From an uncultured Clostridia bacterium (lineage in GTDB: Bacteria; Bacillota; Clostridia; TANB77; CAG-508): a DNA stretch of 64,000 nucleotides. The notes beneath the pieces were generated by a model. It saw only the letters and a list, made by a program, of their open reading frames with translations. It searched no databases and was not told the origin of the DNA. Positions 1 to 10,410 of this stretch are shown here, one piece after another (positions within the stretch are counted from its first letter, which is position 1; each line of letters opens with the position of its first letter). The stretch spans positions 62,001-126,000 of the forward strand of contig CALXAT010000002.1 of the NCBI GenBank assembly GCA_944386365.1, written 5' to 3'. The translations under genes and the position numbers were made by a program.

Positions 1-632
1 GTATTTTCTAAATCTTTAAATTCTTTTTCAAACATATCTTTTACGTCAATATCTACTTCAAAATGACATTTTCTAATGCTTGGGCAAATACAACAAATAA
101 TATCCTTTGGATGACATCCAAATTCTTTAACCATTTTTTTGACTGTTTTTATAGAAATTCTTTGCAATGTTCCCCTCCATCCAGAATGTGTATTTGCAAT
201 TACTTTTTTTATGGGATCAAAAAATAGTAATAAAATACAATCTGCATTTGTTGTTGCTAACATCAAATTTTTCTGGTTTGTAATTAATCCATCTTCTATC
301 CCTTCTTCTGCTAAACTAAAATCTGGTTCTGTCTTATTTACTTTTTTTTGGATCACTTTAACGATATCTGTATGATTTTGATTTGCTTGTACAATATGTA
401 CATAATCACTCTGTATGCTATCACAGATCTTTTTATATGATTCCTTTGCCAATTCTACTCTTTCTATTGATGCTAGTTTTTGATCTGCTGTTGTTGTCTT
501 AAACCCTACATCTATGCCCAATGAATAAGCATGATTAATAATATTCTTATATTCTAACAATTTTCTGAATTGCAAATATTCTATATTTCTATTTTTTATA
601 TGAATTACATTTTCATTGGATAAATCTTGCAT
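1..632 (-). CDS. pgeF: Polyphenol oxidase / purine nucleoside phosphorylase family (YfiH/PgeF/LACC1), C-terminus cut by window edge
   Basis: The frame opens at an ATG at 632 behind a strong AAAGGAGG site and is open to the left edge, about 210 residues. Family hallmarks are visible: NADC, then HSGWRGT, then a CPSIRKCHFEV segment; His and Cys residues of these motifs form the metal-binding catalytic site in the family. Members act on purine nucleosides and peptidoglycan-linked or phenolic substrates; the exact substrate cannot be told here. It follows the MFS gene by about 25 bases, so they are probably cotranscribed. Confidence 0.85.
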   Translation of the reverse strand, partial: MQDLSNENVIHIKNRNIEYLQFRKLLEYKNIINHAYSLGIDVGFKTTTADQKLASIERVELAKESYKKICDSIQSDYVHIVQANQNHTDIVKVIQKKVNKTEPDFSLAEEGIEDGLITNQKNLMLATTNADCILLLFFDPIKKVIANTHSGWRGTLQRISIKTVKKMVKEFGCHPKDIICCICPSIRKCHFEVDIDVKDMFEKEFKDLEN

Positions 633-657
633 AAAATCCTCCTTTACAATATATTCT

Positions 658-1948
658 TTATTCAGATTGATTTAATTCATCATATTTAATTTCTTCTTTA
701 GAATATTCTTCAGGTTTTAATCCTACTCTTGCTTTCATATATTTACTCATAACTATTGTAAATATAACTGTTAATCCACCAATAATGATCATACAATATG
801 AAATATTTATTCTGTCTAGCAAAAATGAAGCCAATACCCCTATTCCTGCACTCAATATGCTTCCTAAAAAATTTTTAGCTGTAAATATTTTTGTATCTAT
901 CTTCTCATTTGCAAAATTTCTTAAATATTTTTCGATTAATGGATAATATATCCCCTTATATGCATATCGAATCACATAAGCAATAATGATAAATAAAATA
1001 CAAAATTGATATTCTTTAGAAATCACTCCAAATATTCCTGCCGCAATTGTCGATATTCCTATTATGCCCATTAATATACATAAAGATTTATTTTTGAACT
1101 TATCATGAAATTCTTCTTGCTTCTTAGCTAATATTCCTGATATGATTCCTAATGCTGCAAATATAATACATAGATATTTTGCTGGCATATTAAAATCTTC
1201 CAATAAACTAATTTCATAAGTTCCTAATACACTCATAATTCCTACTGCAACTGCTGAAAATAATATTAAAGCCTTTAATCTTTCTGATTTTAGTATAAAC
1301 TTGAAGGAATCTTTCAACTCTGTTATTTGATTAAATTCTTGAATTTTATGTTTCTTACTTTTCATCTGTGGCTCTATAAACGCTGTAGATATTAAAGTAA
1401 CAACAATTGTAATTAACAAGGATAATGTAATTGGTATATATGGATTAATATCATAAAAAAATCCAGCTAGTACTGTTGATATTGCATTTATAATATAATA
1501 ATTGGATATACCTTTTTGCGTAATTTTAGCAAATATTTTACTTTTATATCTTGAAGGTGGTATTGATTCATTTAATAATGCTGGATCTGCTGTTTCTTTA
1601 ATACCAAAAGCTAAAGAAGATAATAACTCCGCAGTTACCAAATTAAATAAATTATTACTAAACATAACCACTAACATATATAGACAATTTAAAAAGTTCG
1701 CAAAAATAATACTTCTTTTTCTTCCCAAATATTCAATTACAAATGTTGCTGGAACTTGCATAATGATTCCAAACAAAGCATAAAAAGAATCTATTAATAC
1801 AACATCCGCTGGATTTATATTTTTAACCCCGTGTTAAAAATAAGAAATTGGTTGTATAAAAAAATATGTAATCCCAACCTAATGTCCTATATAGTGGAAA
1901 TAATTTCATATTTCTTTTTCGCATTTGCACTTTTTCTTTTTCTATCAT
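658..1948 (-). CDS. MFS transporter, interrupted at a CGG codon (+1 shift needed)
   Basis: Starts at ATG 1948 behind GAGGAATTT. The first 39 codons end at ACA; the next codon is CGG (1831-1829), then GGT and TAA. Dropping the C at 1831 gives ACA GGG GTT AAA and continues as LTGVKNINPADVV into a 12-helix-type permease, about 429 residues in all. The segment PATFVIEYLGRKRS is the typical MFS loop between helices 2 and 3. The substrate is unknown. Removing one G of the G4 run instead would also restore the frame (LTRVK), so this site alone is ambiguous. Downstream in the same direction lies pgeF. Confidence 0.75.
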
Positions 1949-1973
1949 AAATTCCTCATTTCATTCTTTTGTT

Positions 1974-4900
1974 TTATTCTTTAATTTTCTTTTGCATCTT
2001 TATCATTATATCATCTTTTGTCAATTTATGAATATAACGATATTGATTTTCTTTTCTCTTAGAGTCAAATGTACATATTGATTTATACTCACAATATGCA
2101 CATGGTGTTTTTCCATCTTTATAGTATGGTTTTAAATCTATATTTCCATCAAATATTTCTTTTGCAATTTCTTTAATTGTTTGATAAATATACTTCTGTA
2201 ATATGGCAAATTCTTTTTGTTTTACACCATTTGTCCACTTTTCAATGACTTCTCCTGACTTACTGATTGCTGCTGGAACTAGTTTTGATGTACCTGTTGT
2301 TAATGTATTATCATTCATTTTTATGATTTTTACATCGGCCACAATTAATCCTTTCATTTTAAAGTTTTTTCTAATTAGTGCTTCTATTTCTTCATCTGAT
2401 ATTTTTTTATCTGCTTTGATCATCTGTTCTAATAATGAAAAATAAAATATACCAGCAGGAATCAAATCCTCTTCTTTACACACTGCATCTGCATAGGTTA
2501 AAAGCTGTATTTGTAGCCCTGCATACACCTCATTTAAATCAATATTTTTACTTGAAGATTTATAATCAATAATTCTTAAGTAATTTCCATCATCTTCTTT
2601 AGCTATATCAATTCTATCAATTTTACCTGTAATTTCTATATTTTTACCATTTTCTAATGTTAATCGAATTGGTTTATATTCTCCATTTTTATCAAATGCT
2701 ATTTCTGTTCCTTTGATATTAAAATCACTATAAATTAATGTCTGTATAATATATTTTAAAGCTTTACTAACGATTTTTTTCAATCTTCTCACTAAAATTT
2801 TATATTTCACGGTTGCTTTAAATATATAATTTTTGGATAACTCTAAATCTTCATCTATGATTTTTGATACAATCTTTTGAATATCTATTTCTTCTAATTC
2901 TGCTAAATTTAGCTTATTTTCATATACATATTTAAAAAATTCATCAATCGTTTCATGCATAAAAGATCCTGTATTAAAACTTTGGATTTTTAGTTCTTCT
3001 TTTGGTTTTACTTTTAATCCATATTGTAAGTAATAAGAAAATGGACATCTTCTATATTGTTCTAATCGAGAAACACTTGTATTTAATGTATTTCCATATA
3101 ATTTGTCAATATTTTCTTTTTTTATTTTTTTAGGAAGATTTGTATATTCCAATCCTAACATGTCTTGTTCTAACCTTTTATTCCATTTTGGATTTTTTTT
3201 ATACCATGAATACACCAGATACCATAAATTTTCTATATCTTCTTTGTTTTTTAATTGATAAATCTTTTCCAATAATTCTTCATAGGTAACATCTTGATTT
3301 ACTATTTCATATTTTTTGTTAATAACATCACTTTGTTCTTCTAAATTAGGAAAAATCTTTTTTATTTTATTAATTAAAATAGATGGTCTTAAAGCTCTTC
3401 CTTCTTCATCAGATGAAGCATATGATAAGTACATTTCTTTTTCTGCTGTTGTAAATACTTTATAAATATTAAAATTTTCTTCATAAAGATTTTCCATTGT
3501 CCCATTTGCCAATTCTAAGCCATCACTTTTTAATAGTTCTCTATCTGCATCATTTAAAAAACCTTCATCTTTATTTACACTTGGAAAAATACCATCATTT
3601 AACCCAATAACAAATATGACATCTACTTTATGGCTTCTTGTTCTATCGACATCTCCAAATGTAACTTGATCTTGTGTTGCTGGTATTTTGCCTAATTCAC
3701 TATTCTTTAATCCTATTTTCATAATTCGACTATATTTATCAATAGTCATTGTTTCTTCCTTAAATACCAAAACAATTTCATCTAAAACTTCTAAAATAAT
3801 ATTATAACTTTCTATATATTCATTTGCCAAATCAATAAGTCCATTTTTTTCTAGCCATTTTACTTTTTGGGCTATTTTTTCTTCTATATTTTGACTTTGC
3901 CAAAAAGAATATAGTTGTTTTGTAATATTGCTAGCTGTTTTTTCCTTATCTATATTTCTTTTTAATTCTATCAATGGTTCTATAATTTCTTTTCTAATTT
4001 CATTTAATCTTTCTATCTCTTGTTTCTTATCTTCATCCTCTAATTCATATTTAAAATCTTCTTTCCATTTATTTCTTTTAATTCCCCACTTTGTACAATA
4101 ATTTTCTAGTTTAAATATTTCATCATTCTCTATATTTAAAAAACCTAATTTTATATAATTAAACATAGCTTCATTAGAATAATTTGTTGTAAAAATATCC
4201 AATATAGAAAGTATATATTGTACAATAATATTTTGATTTAAATCTCTTTTCTCATCAATAAATACAGGTATATCATATTTAGAAAAAATACTTCTTACTA
4301 GTGAAGAATACATATCTATATTTTTAGTTATAATAGCTATTTCTTTATATCGTAAATTTTTTTCTCTAACAATTCGCGTAATAATTTTGGCAACATTTTC
4401 AATTTCTGAATATCTATTTTTTGCTAGAAACAAATGTAAGTTTTCCACATTTTGAACATATTTTGTGGATTTTATATTATACAAATTCTGACTTAAAACT
4501 TGTAATTCTTTATTTTTTAATCGGTATTGCTTTTCTAATCTTATTGGTTCTTCTAATTTAAACTGATTTTCGTCAATAATTTTCATAATCTTTTTCAAAG
4601 TTTGTTTATTAGAATAAAATATATCTCTATCTGGATTTGTATTCCTTTCTAAATTATCTATACACATAGTAATATTAACTTGTTTTGCATATTTAATAAA
4701 TTGTTTTATCACTTCATATTCTTGTGCAGTATAACCTGAAAATTCATCAATATAGATAATACTATTTTTAATCCACTCTAAATTTTTTATGTTCTTTGCT
4801 AGAAAATCCAATAAATCTGTTTCTTCAATATAATTTTGTGAAATTTGCTCTTCAAAACTTTGATAAATTAAACGTATATCTTCTAATTTTGTTTTTAAAT

Positions 4901-5333
4901 ATTTATCTTCTATGTTTTCTATTTCATCATCTAAGATCTCTAATGTAATACCATGTTTTTTTAATTCTGTTATACTTTGTATTCCTATTTCTATATTTTC
5001 ATCACTTTTTCCCAAAAATTGAAAATTCTTTTGATATTTAGATAATATGGAATAAATAAGCATGGCTTTTCCACATTTTGATAGATTTATTTTATTACTC
5101 CCACCTATTTCATTTAAAGCTCTATTTGCCATTCTACTAAAAGTAATTACCTCTGCATTTATGACTGCTTTTTCCTTCAAAAATCCCATTAAATTCTTCT
5201 CTGCTGTAAATGAAAATTGCTCAGGTGTTATAAAGTATATATTTTCTTCTTTTTCTATTAATTTTGCTATTTCTGAAAAACAAAAACTACTTTTTCCTGT
5301 CCCTGTCTTTCCATAAATGATTCTTAAACCCAT
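1974..5333 (-). CDS. addB: ATP-dependent helicase/nuclease subunit B (AddB)
   Basis: 1119 residues, the usual AddB length. Walker A GKTGTGKSS is near the N-terminus (residues 8-16). The iron-sulfur cysteines are in place: one in YRRCPFSYY and three in CAYCEYKSIC near the C-terminus, flanking the RecB-type nuclease domain with its DYKSS motif. With AddA it resects double-strand breaks and loads RecA. Start ATG 5333 has AAAAAGGAGAATTTT upstream. The partner addA, normally directly downstream, is not here: an MFS gene follows instead. Confidence 0.93.
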   Translation of the reverse strand: MGLRIIYGKTGTGKSSFCFSEIAKLIEKEENIYFITPEQFSFTAEKNLMGFLKEKAVINAEVITFSRMANRALNEIGGSNKINLSKCGKAMLIYSILSKYQKNFQFLGKSDENIEIGIQSITELKKHGITLEILDDEIENIEDKYLKTKLEDIRLIYQSFEEQISQNYIEETDLLDFLAKNIKNLEWIKNSIIYIDEFSGYTAQEYEVIKQFIKYAKQVNITMCIDNLERNTNPDRDIFYSNKQTLKKIMKIIDENQFKLEEPIRLEKQYRLKNKELQVLSQNLYNIKSTKYVQNVENLHLFLAKNRYSEIENVAKIITRIVREKNLRYKEIAIITKNIDMYSSLVRSIFSKYDIPVFIDEKRDLNQNIIVQYILSILDIFTTNYSNEAMFNYIKLGFLNIENDEIFKLENYCTKWGIKRNKWKEDFKYELEDEDKKQEIERLNEIRKEIIEPLIELKRNIDKEKTASNITKQLYSFWQSQNIEEKIAQKVKWLEKNGLIDLANEYIESYNIILEVLDEIVLVFKEETMTIDKYSRIMKIGLKNSELGKIPATQDQVTFGDVDRTRSHKVDVIFVIGLNDGIFPSVNKDEGFLNDADRELLKSDGLELANGTMENLYEENFNIYKVFTTAEKEMYLSYASSDEEGRALRPSILINKIKKIFPNLEEQSDVINKKYEIVNQDVTYEELLEKIYQLKNKEDIENLWYLVYSWYKKNPKWNKRLEQDMLGLEYTNLPKKIKKENIDKLYGNTLNTSVSRLEQYRRCPFSYYLQYGLKVKPKEELKIQSFNTGSFMHETIDEFFKYVYENKLNLAELEEIDIQKIVSKIIDEDLELSKNYIFKATVKYKILVRRLKKIVSKALKYIIQTLIYSDFNIKGTEIAFDKNGEYKPIRLTLENGKNIEITGKIDRIDIAKEDDGNYLRIIDYKSSSKNIDLNEVYAGLQIQLLTYADAVCKEEDLIPAGIFYFSLLEQMIKADKKISDEEIEALIRKNFKMKGLIVADVKIIKMNDNTLTTGTSKLVPAAISKSGEVIEKWTNGVKQKEFAILQKYIYQTIKEIAKEIFDGNIDLKPYYKDGKTPCAYCEYKSICTFDSKRKENQYRYIHKLTKDDIMIKMQKKIKE

Positions 5334-5408
5334 AAAATTCTCCTTTTTGCCTTTTATGTCTATCTAAAAAACATTTTCGTTCTTAGTAAATTTTATAATA
5401 CAATAAAA

Positions 5409-5435
5409 AAAATAGCAAGATATTCTTGCTATTTT
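5409..5435 (-). terminator. Rho-independent terminator of the fru-pts operon
   Basis: A perfect 12-bp stem, AAAATAGCAAGA with TCTTGCTATTTT, has a TAT loop. On the minus strand it is followed by a run of T. It overlaps the ptsI stop codon by two bases. Confidence 0.9.
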
Positions 5436-7146
5436 AATTATTAACAAATTCTCTCAATCTTTTTTCTACTTCTTCCGCAGATGCCATCTGTAAAATTTCT
5501 TCACTAAGCTTTTTGCATATTTCTTTATCTAAGTTATTAATGGTTCTTCTAGCTCTTAGTATATTATTTGAATTCATTGAGAATTCATCTAAGCCTAATC
5601 CAATTAATAGTGGTATATATAGTGGATCTCCTGCTGCTTCTCCACACATACCACAAGTTATGTTAGATAAATGTGCACCATCTATTGCTTGCTTTATTAA
5701 TTTTATAACCGCAGGATGATATTTTGTATACAGCTTAGAAATCTTTTCATTTCCCCTCTCAACTGCAACAGTGTATTGAATTAAATCATTTGTTCCTATA
5801 CTAAAGAAATCACATTCTTGTGCTAGTTTATCCGCTATTAATGCTGCTGATGGAATTTCAATCATAATGCCTACTTGAATATTTTTGTCATAAGAAACAT
5901 TTTCATTGTCTAATTCTTTTTTACATTCCTCCAATACTTGCTTAGCAGCTCTTAATTCTTCTATTGAAGATATCATAGGAAACATGATTGCTAGTTTTCC
6001 AAAGGCGCTTGCCCTTAATATAGCTCTTAACTGTATTTTAAATATTTTTGGATTATCTAGACACAATCGAATAGCTCTATATCCTAAGAATGGATTTGCT
6101 TCTTTTTCTAGATTTAAATATTTTAAATCTTTATCTCCTCCAATATCTAAAGTTCTTATGATTGCTTCTTTATCTTTCATGATTTCTGCTACTTGTTTAT
6201 ATGCTTCAAATTGGTCTTCTTCTGTTGGCATTGTATCACTATCCATGTATAAAAATTCACTTCTTAATAACCCAACACCTTCTGCAGTATTTTTTAATGC
6301 AATTTCAGCATCTGATGGAAGTCCTATATTGGCATATAATTTTACTTTTGTTCCATCTTTAGTTATACTTTCTTTATCTCTATATTTCTCTAATTCCGTT
6401 TTTTCTTCTTCTAACTGCTTTTCTAAAGTTAATAATTTTTGTTTTTCTTCTTCAGTTGGATTTACATAGATTTCTCCTGATGTGCCATTAATTGCAACGC
6501 TATCACCATCTTTAAATAATTTAGTTGCTTCCTCTACTTTTGTAATTGCTGGAATTGTATGCGTTCTTGCCATAATAGAAGTATGTGAATTTTCTCCTCC
6601 CATTTCTGTTATAATTCCAGATACATTTTTAAAATCTAGTTTTGCAGTTTCAGAAGTTGTAAGTTCTGTTGCTACTATAATTGTGTTTGGTTTTAGATTG
6701 CTTAAATCAATCGTTTCTTCCTTTAATAATTTTCCTAGTACCCTATTTTTTATATCTAGAATATCTCTAGATCTTGAAGCCATATATGCATCATCCATAT
6801 TTTCAAAAATCTGTATAACACTATTAAATCCCACTTCTACAGCATATTCTGCATTATAATGTGAATTTTTAATGGCATTTTCTGTTTCTGAAATTAATGA
6901 GGGATCTTGCAATATCATTAAATATGCTTGCATGATATCTGCCTCTGTACCACTAATATGTTTCATTTGTATTTCAGTTTCATCAATAACTTCTCTTAAC
7001 GCTTCGTGAAGCCTTTCTAATTCATTTTCTACTTGTGCACTTTCTATTGTTTTCTTTTCTATTTTTCTTTCTACTTTTTTTAAAATAACTATATTTCCAA
7101 ATCCTATACCATTTGATACGCCTTTTCCTTTTAGCATCTGTACCAT
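5434..7146 (-). CDS. ptsI: Phosphoenolpyruvate-protein phosphotransferase (PTS enzyme I)
   Basis: 570 residues, normal length for enzyme I. The phosphorylated histidine lies in GGENSHTSIMART (about residue 188). The C-terminal PEP-binding TIM barrel has GIMIEIPSAAL, SIGTNDLIQYT and a CGMCGEAAGDP active-site segment. It transfers phosphate from PEP to HPr in the cytoplasm. It is the last gene of fruK-fruA-ptsH-ptsI, 47 bases after ptsH, and ends in a strong terminator. Confidence 0.96.
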   Translation of the reverse strand: MVQMLKGKGVSNGIGFGNIVILKKVERKIEKKTIESAQVENELERLHEALREVIDETEIQMKHISGTEADIMQAYLMILQDPSLISETENAIKNSHYNAEYAVEVGFNSVIQIFENMDDAYMASRSRDILDIKNRVLGKLLKEETIDLSNLKPNTIIVATELTTSETAKLDFKNVSGIITEMGGENSHTSIMARTHTIPAITKVEEATKLFKDGDSVAINGTSGEIYVNPTEEEKQKLLTLEKQLEEEKTELEKYRDKESITKDGTKVKLYANIGLPSDAEIALKNTAEGVGLLRSEFLYMDSDTMPTEEDQFEAYKQVAEIMKDKEAIIRTLDIGGDKDLKYLNLEKEANPFLGYRAIRLCLDNPKIFKIQLRAILRASAFGKLAIMFPMISSIEELRAAKQVLEECKKELDNENVSYDKNIQVGIMIEIPSAALIADKLAQECDFFSIGTNDLIQYTVAVERGNEKISKLYTKYHPAVIKLIKQAIDGAHLSNITCGMCGEAAGDPLYIPLLIGLGLDEFSMNSNNILRARRTINNLDKEICKKLSEEILQMASAEEVEKRLREFVNN

Positions 7147-7193
7147 TCCTTATATTCAGTATTTAGGTTTTATGGATAAACCTATAAACCTTT

Positions 7194-7457
7194 TTATTCA
7201 CTAAAATTATTATTAAACCCTTTTATAATTTCTGATAAAGCTTTTTCTTCATCTTCTCCATCACATTCTATTTCAATTTCTGTATTATATTTTATTCCTG
7301 CTGCCATGATGGCCAATATTGATTTTGCATCAACTGTTTTACCATTTACATTTAATTTTACTGTACTTTTAAACGAAGCTGCAAGTTTCGCTAATTCACT
7401 CGCTGGTCTTGCATGTAATCCTGTTTCATTTTTTAATATTATTTTGTCTTTTACCAT
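7194..7457 (-). CDS. ptsH: Phosphocarrier protein HPr
   Basis: 87 residues from ATG 7457, chosen because AAAGGAGGAAAATT precedes it. A longer in-frame start at 7493 would overlap fruA and place extra residues before the conserved N-terminus. His15 is in TGLHARPAS and Ser46 in AKSILAIM. Ser46 is the regulatory site used by HPr kinase in Firmicutes, so this HPr can probably act in CcpA-type catabolite control as well as in sugar uptake. Confidence 0.96.
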   Translation of the reverse strand: MVKDKIILKNETGLHARPASELAKLAASFKSTVKLNVNGKTVDAKSILAIMAAGIKYNTEIEIECDGEDEEKALSEIIKGFNNNFSE

Positions 7458-7476
7458 AATTTTCCTCCTTTTAGTA

Positions 7477-9399
7477 TTATTTAGTTTTTTCATATTCCGG
7501 CAAATTGTTTTTTAATTTTGCCATAATTAACGTAGAGACAATTGCTCCTACTGCTATCGCTAATAAATATTTTACTGGATGTCCAATTGTTGCTATTACA
7601 AATATTCCACCATGTGGTGCCATTAATGTACAACTAAATAACATGGAAAGAGCTCCAGTAATTGCTGACCCAATTACAAACGCTGGAATTGTTCTTAGTG
7701 GATCTGCTGATGCGAAAGGAATTGCCCCTTCTGATATAAAAGATAATCCCATAATATAATTTACATATGCTGCTTGTTTATCTTTCTTAGGAATCTTTTT
7801 TGGAAATGCTGTTGCTAAAAATGCAATTGCAAGTGGTGGAACCATTCCTCCAGCCATAACAGCTGCCATAATTTCATATTGTCCTGACGCTAACATTCCT
7901 GTCCCAAATGTATATGCTGCCTTATTAATAGGTCCTCCTAAATCCACAGCCATCATGCCACCTAATATTGCTCCTAATATGATTTTATTTGCACTGCTCA
8001 TTGAAGATAAATAATTATTGATTCCTGTATTGATTGCTGCTACATAAGGATTTATCAATAACATAAATAACCCCATTAGCAATATTCCAAACACAGGATA
8101 TAGAAGAATTGTCTTTATACCTTCTATACTATTTGGTAAATAACTACACAATTTCTTCAATCCTAAAACAATATATCCTCCAGCAAATCCCGCAATCAAT
8201 GCTCCTAAAAATCCAGAGCTTACTAAAGTGATATCACTATTTGTTAGTGATTCAAATGTTGTTCCTTGTACTGCTAAAATTCCTCCAACAAATCCAACTG
8301 CTAACCCCGGCCTATCAGCAATACTCATAGCGATATAACCTGCAAGTATATATAACATGACATTAAATGCTGCATTTCCCACTGTTTTAAAGAAAGCTGC
8401 AATAGGCGTATTCATACCAAAATTTGAAGGATCTATTGAATAATCATCTAGTAAAAATGATATGGCTATTAAAATTCCTCCACCTACAACAAATGGTAAC
8501 ATATGTGTAACACCATTCATTAAGTGTTTATATATTTTTGTGCCTATCTTTTCCTTTTCTTCATCATTATCTTCGGTCACATTTTTAGTATTTGAATGAT
8601 ATGTTTTTGCATTTGGTGACAATACATGTTCTATCAGTTCTTTGGGTTTATTGATTCCATCTGCCACTTTTGTCTTTACTAGCTTTTTACCATCAAATCT
8701 TGATAAATCAATTTTTGTGTCTGATGCTATAATAATTCCCTTTGCATTTTTAATTTCTTCTGCCGTAAATTTATTTTTTACACCTGATGATCCATGTGTT
8801 TCTACTTTCACTTTATGTCCTAATTGTTCTCCCATTTGCTCTAAAGCTTCTGCTGCCATATAGGTATGTGCAATACCGGTTGGGCAACTTGTAATTGCTA
8901 AAATTTCATATTGATCATTTGAACTTTTTTCTTCTCCTAATTTTTCACTTTCAGCTTTGTCTATGCATTCTAAAAACGCTTTTGGGGTTTTAGCATTATA
9001 TAATGATTTTCTAAATTCTGTATCCATTAATAATGTAGATAATCTACTCAAAACATCTAAATGTACATTATCTTTTGTATTAGGCGCTGCTATTAAAAAT
9101 AACAATTTTGCTGGACTTCCATCTAATGAATTAAAATCTACTCCATCTGGAATTATCATTGCAGCCAAACCTGGTCTTGACACTGCGTCTGTTTTACCAT
9201 GCGGAATTGCTATTCCTTCACCTATTCCTGTTGTTCCTTCTTCCTCTCGTTTTAAGACTACCTTTTTGTATGCTTCCTTATCTTTGATGTTTCCATTTTC
9301 CATCATTAAATCTACTAATTGATCGATTGCTTCCGCTTTGCTTTTTGCTTTTCCTTGCAAACTGATAGCTTTTTCACTAAGTAAATCTGTAATCTTCAT
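7477..9399 (-). CDS. fruA: PTS fructose transporter subunit IIABC
   Basis: 640 residues with fused domains in the order IIA-IIB-IIC. IIA phospho-His67 is in AIPHGKTDAV, IIB phospho-Cys172 is in TSCPTGIAHTYMAA, and from about residue 290 comes a multi-helix IIC domain. It imports fructose as fructose-1-phosphate, the substrate of the FruK encoded just upstream. The gene starts 28 bases after fruK and ends 20 bases before the chosen ptsH start. Confidence 0.95.
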   Translation of the reverse strand: MKITDLLSEKAISLQGKAKSKAEAIDQLVDLMMENGNIKDKEAYKKVVLKREEEGTTGIGEGIAIPHGKTDAVSRPGLAAMIIPDGVDFNSLDGSPAKLLFLIAAPNTKDNVHLDVLSRLSTLLMDTEFRKSLYNAKTPKAFLECIDKAESEKLGEEKSSNDQYEILAITSCPTGIAHTYMAAEALEQMGEQLGHKVKVETHGSSGVKNKFTAEEIKNAKGIIIASDTKIDLSRFDGKKLVKTKVADGINKPKELIEHVLSPNAKTYHSNTKNVTEDNDEEKEKIGTKIYKHLMNGVTHMLPFVVGGGILIAISFLLDDYSIDPSNFGMNTPIAAFFKTVGNAAFNVMLYILAGYIAMSIADRPGLAVGFVGGILAVQGTTFESLTNSDITLVSSGFLGALIAGFAGGYIVLGLKKLCSYLPNSIEGIKTILLYPVFGILLMGLFMLLINPYVAAINTGINNYLSSMSSANKIILGAILGGMMAVDLGGPINKAAYTFGTGMLASGQYEIMAAVMAGGMVPPLAIAFLATAFPKKIPKKDKQAAYVNYIMGLSFISEGAIPFASADPLRTIPAFVIGSAITGALSMLFSCTLMAPHGGIFVIATIGHPVKYLLAIAVGAIVSTLIMAKLKNNLPEYEKTK

Positions 9400-9426
9400 A
9401 TTCTTCCCTCTTTCTTTTGTAATTTT

Positions 9427-10344
9427 TTATAATTGTTTTAAAATAAAATCAACATCCTCTTTAGTTGCAAGTTTTACTGAAAATGCACTTGCACTTCCTG
9501 CTGCAACTCCTGTCTTTAATGCATATTCATAATCCTGGGTTTTATAATACCCTGCTAAAAATCCTGCTACCATTGAATCTCCAGATCCAACTGTATTTAC
9601 AACTTCTCCTTTAGGTGCTTTTGAATAATAGGTTTTATCATCTTTCGTTAACAATAATGCTCCATCATTTCCTAATGATACTAAAACATTTTGTGCTCCC
9701 ATTATTTTTAGTTTTTTAGCTGCATCAATGATATCTTCTTTTGTTGATATCTTACAACTTACTGTTTCTTCTAATTCTTCTTTATTAGGCTTTATTAAAA
9801 AAGGTTTGTACTTTAATACTTCTGTAAGTAGTTTTCGTGTTGAATCTACTATAAATGTGATTCCTTTTTCATTAAGCTTTTTACATATTTTTTCATATAT
9901 GTCATTATCCATATTATTCGGTATACTTCCTGCTAAAATGACAATATCTTTTGTTGACATCTTTTGTATTTTTTCCATTAATGCTTCGATATCGGTTCTT
10001 GTGATTTGTGGTCCCATTCCATTTAAAGCTGTTTCTTCTATATTTTTTTCATTAATAGAACTTATTTTAACATTAATTCTTGTTATTCCTTTTTTTACGC
10101 TAACAAAATCCGTTTTTACACCTTGTGCCTCTAACTTTTGTCTTAATTCTTGTCCTGTAAATCCTGCTACAAAACCAAGTGCAGTATTTTCAATTCCTAA
10201 ATTTTTTAGTACAATAGAAACATTAAGTCCTTTTCCTCCTGGTAATATTGTTTCCGTTTTTGTTCTATTTATTTCACCAGTTTTAAAATTTTCAACTTGC
10301 GTTATATAATCTAGTGCAGGATTAAATGTTATTGTATAAATCAT
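9427..10344 (-). CDS. fruK: 1-phosphofructokinase
   Basis: 305 residues, PfkB family. The N-terminal segment MIYTITFNPALDYI and GGKGLNVS motif bind sugar; the C-terminal GSGDSMVAGFLAG carries the catalytic aspartate. It makes fructose-1,6-bisphosphate from the product of FruA. It is the first gene of the operon, with GGAGGGAAAA before the ATG. No fruR-type regulator gene is adjacent. Confidence 0.95.
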   Translation of the reverse strand: MIYTITFNPALDYITQVENFKTGEINRTKTETILPGGKGLNVSIVLKNLGIENTALGFVAGFTGQELRQKLEAQGVKTDFVSVKKGITRINVKISSINEKNIEETALNGMGPQITRTDIEALMEKIQKMSTKDIVILAGSIPNNMDNDIYEKICKKLNEKGITFIVDSTRKLLTEVLKYKPFLIKPNKEELEETVSCKISTKEDIIDAAKKLKIMGAQNVLVSLGNDGALLLTKDDKTYYSKAPKGEVVNTVGSGDSMVAGFLAGYYKTQDYEYALKTGVAAGSASAFSVKLATKEDVDFILKQL

Positions 10345-10363
10345 TTTTCCCTCCTTGTTTCAA

Positions 10364-10392
10364 ATTCTATCATACCTAGTTTTATTTTACAA
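10364..10392 (-). promoter_or_regulatory. Candidate sigma-A promoter of the fru-pts operon
   Basis: On the minus strand TTGTAA is followed after 17 bases by TAGAAT, 20 bases before the fruK ATG. It lies in the short gap between ogg and fruK, so the operon need not depend on read-through from ogg. Confidence 0.5.
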
Positions 10393-10410
10393 TATTTTTT
10401 GTTTTTATCT

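Noticed and set aside
658..1776. MFS gene starting at 1776
   Set aside because: This would use TTG and lose the first helix; the upstream ATG 1948 with a ribosome site joins through the CGG site.
7194..7493. 99-residue HPr from 7493
   Set aside because: Overlaps fruA and has no ribosome site; start 7457 fits His15 and Ser46 numbering.
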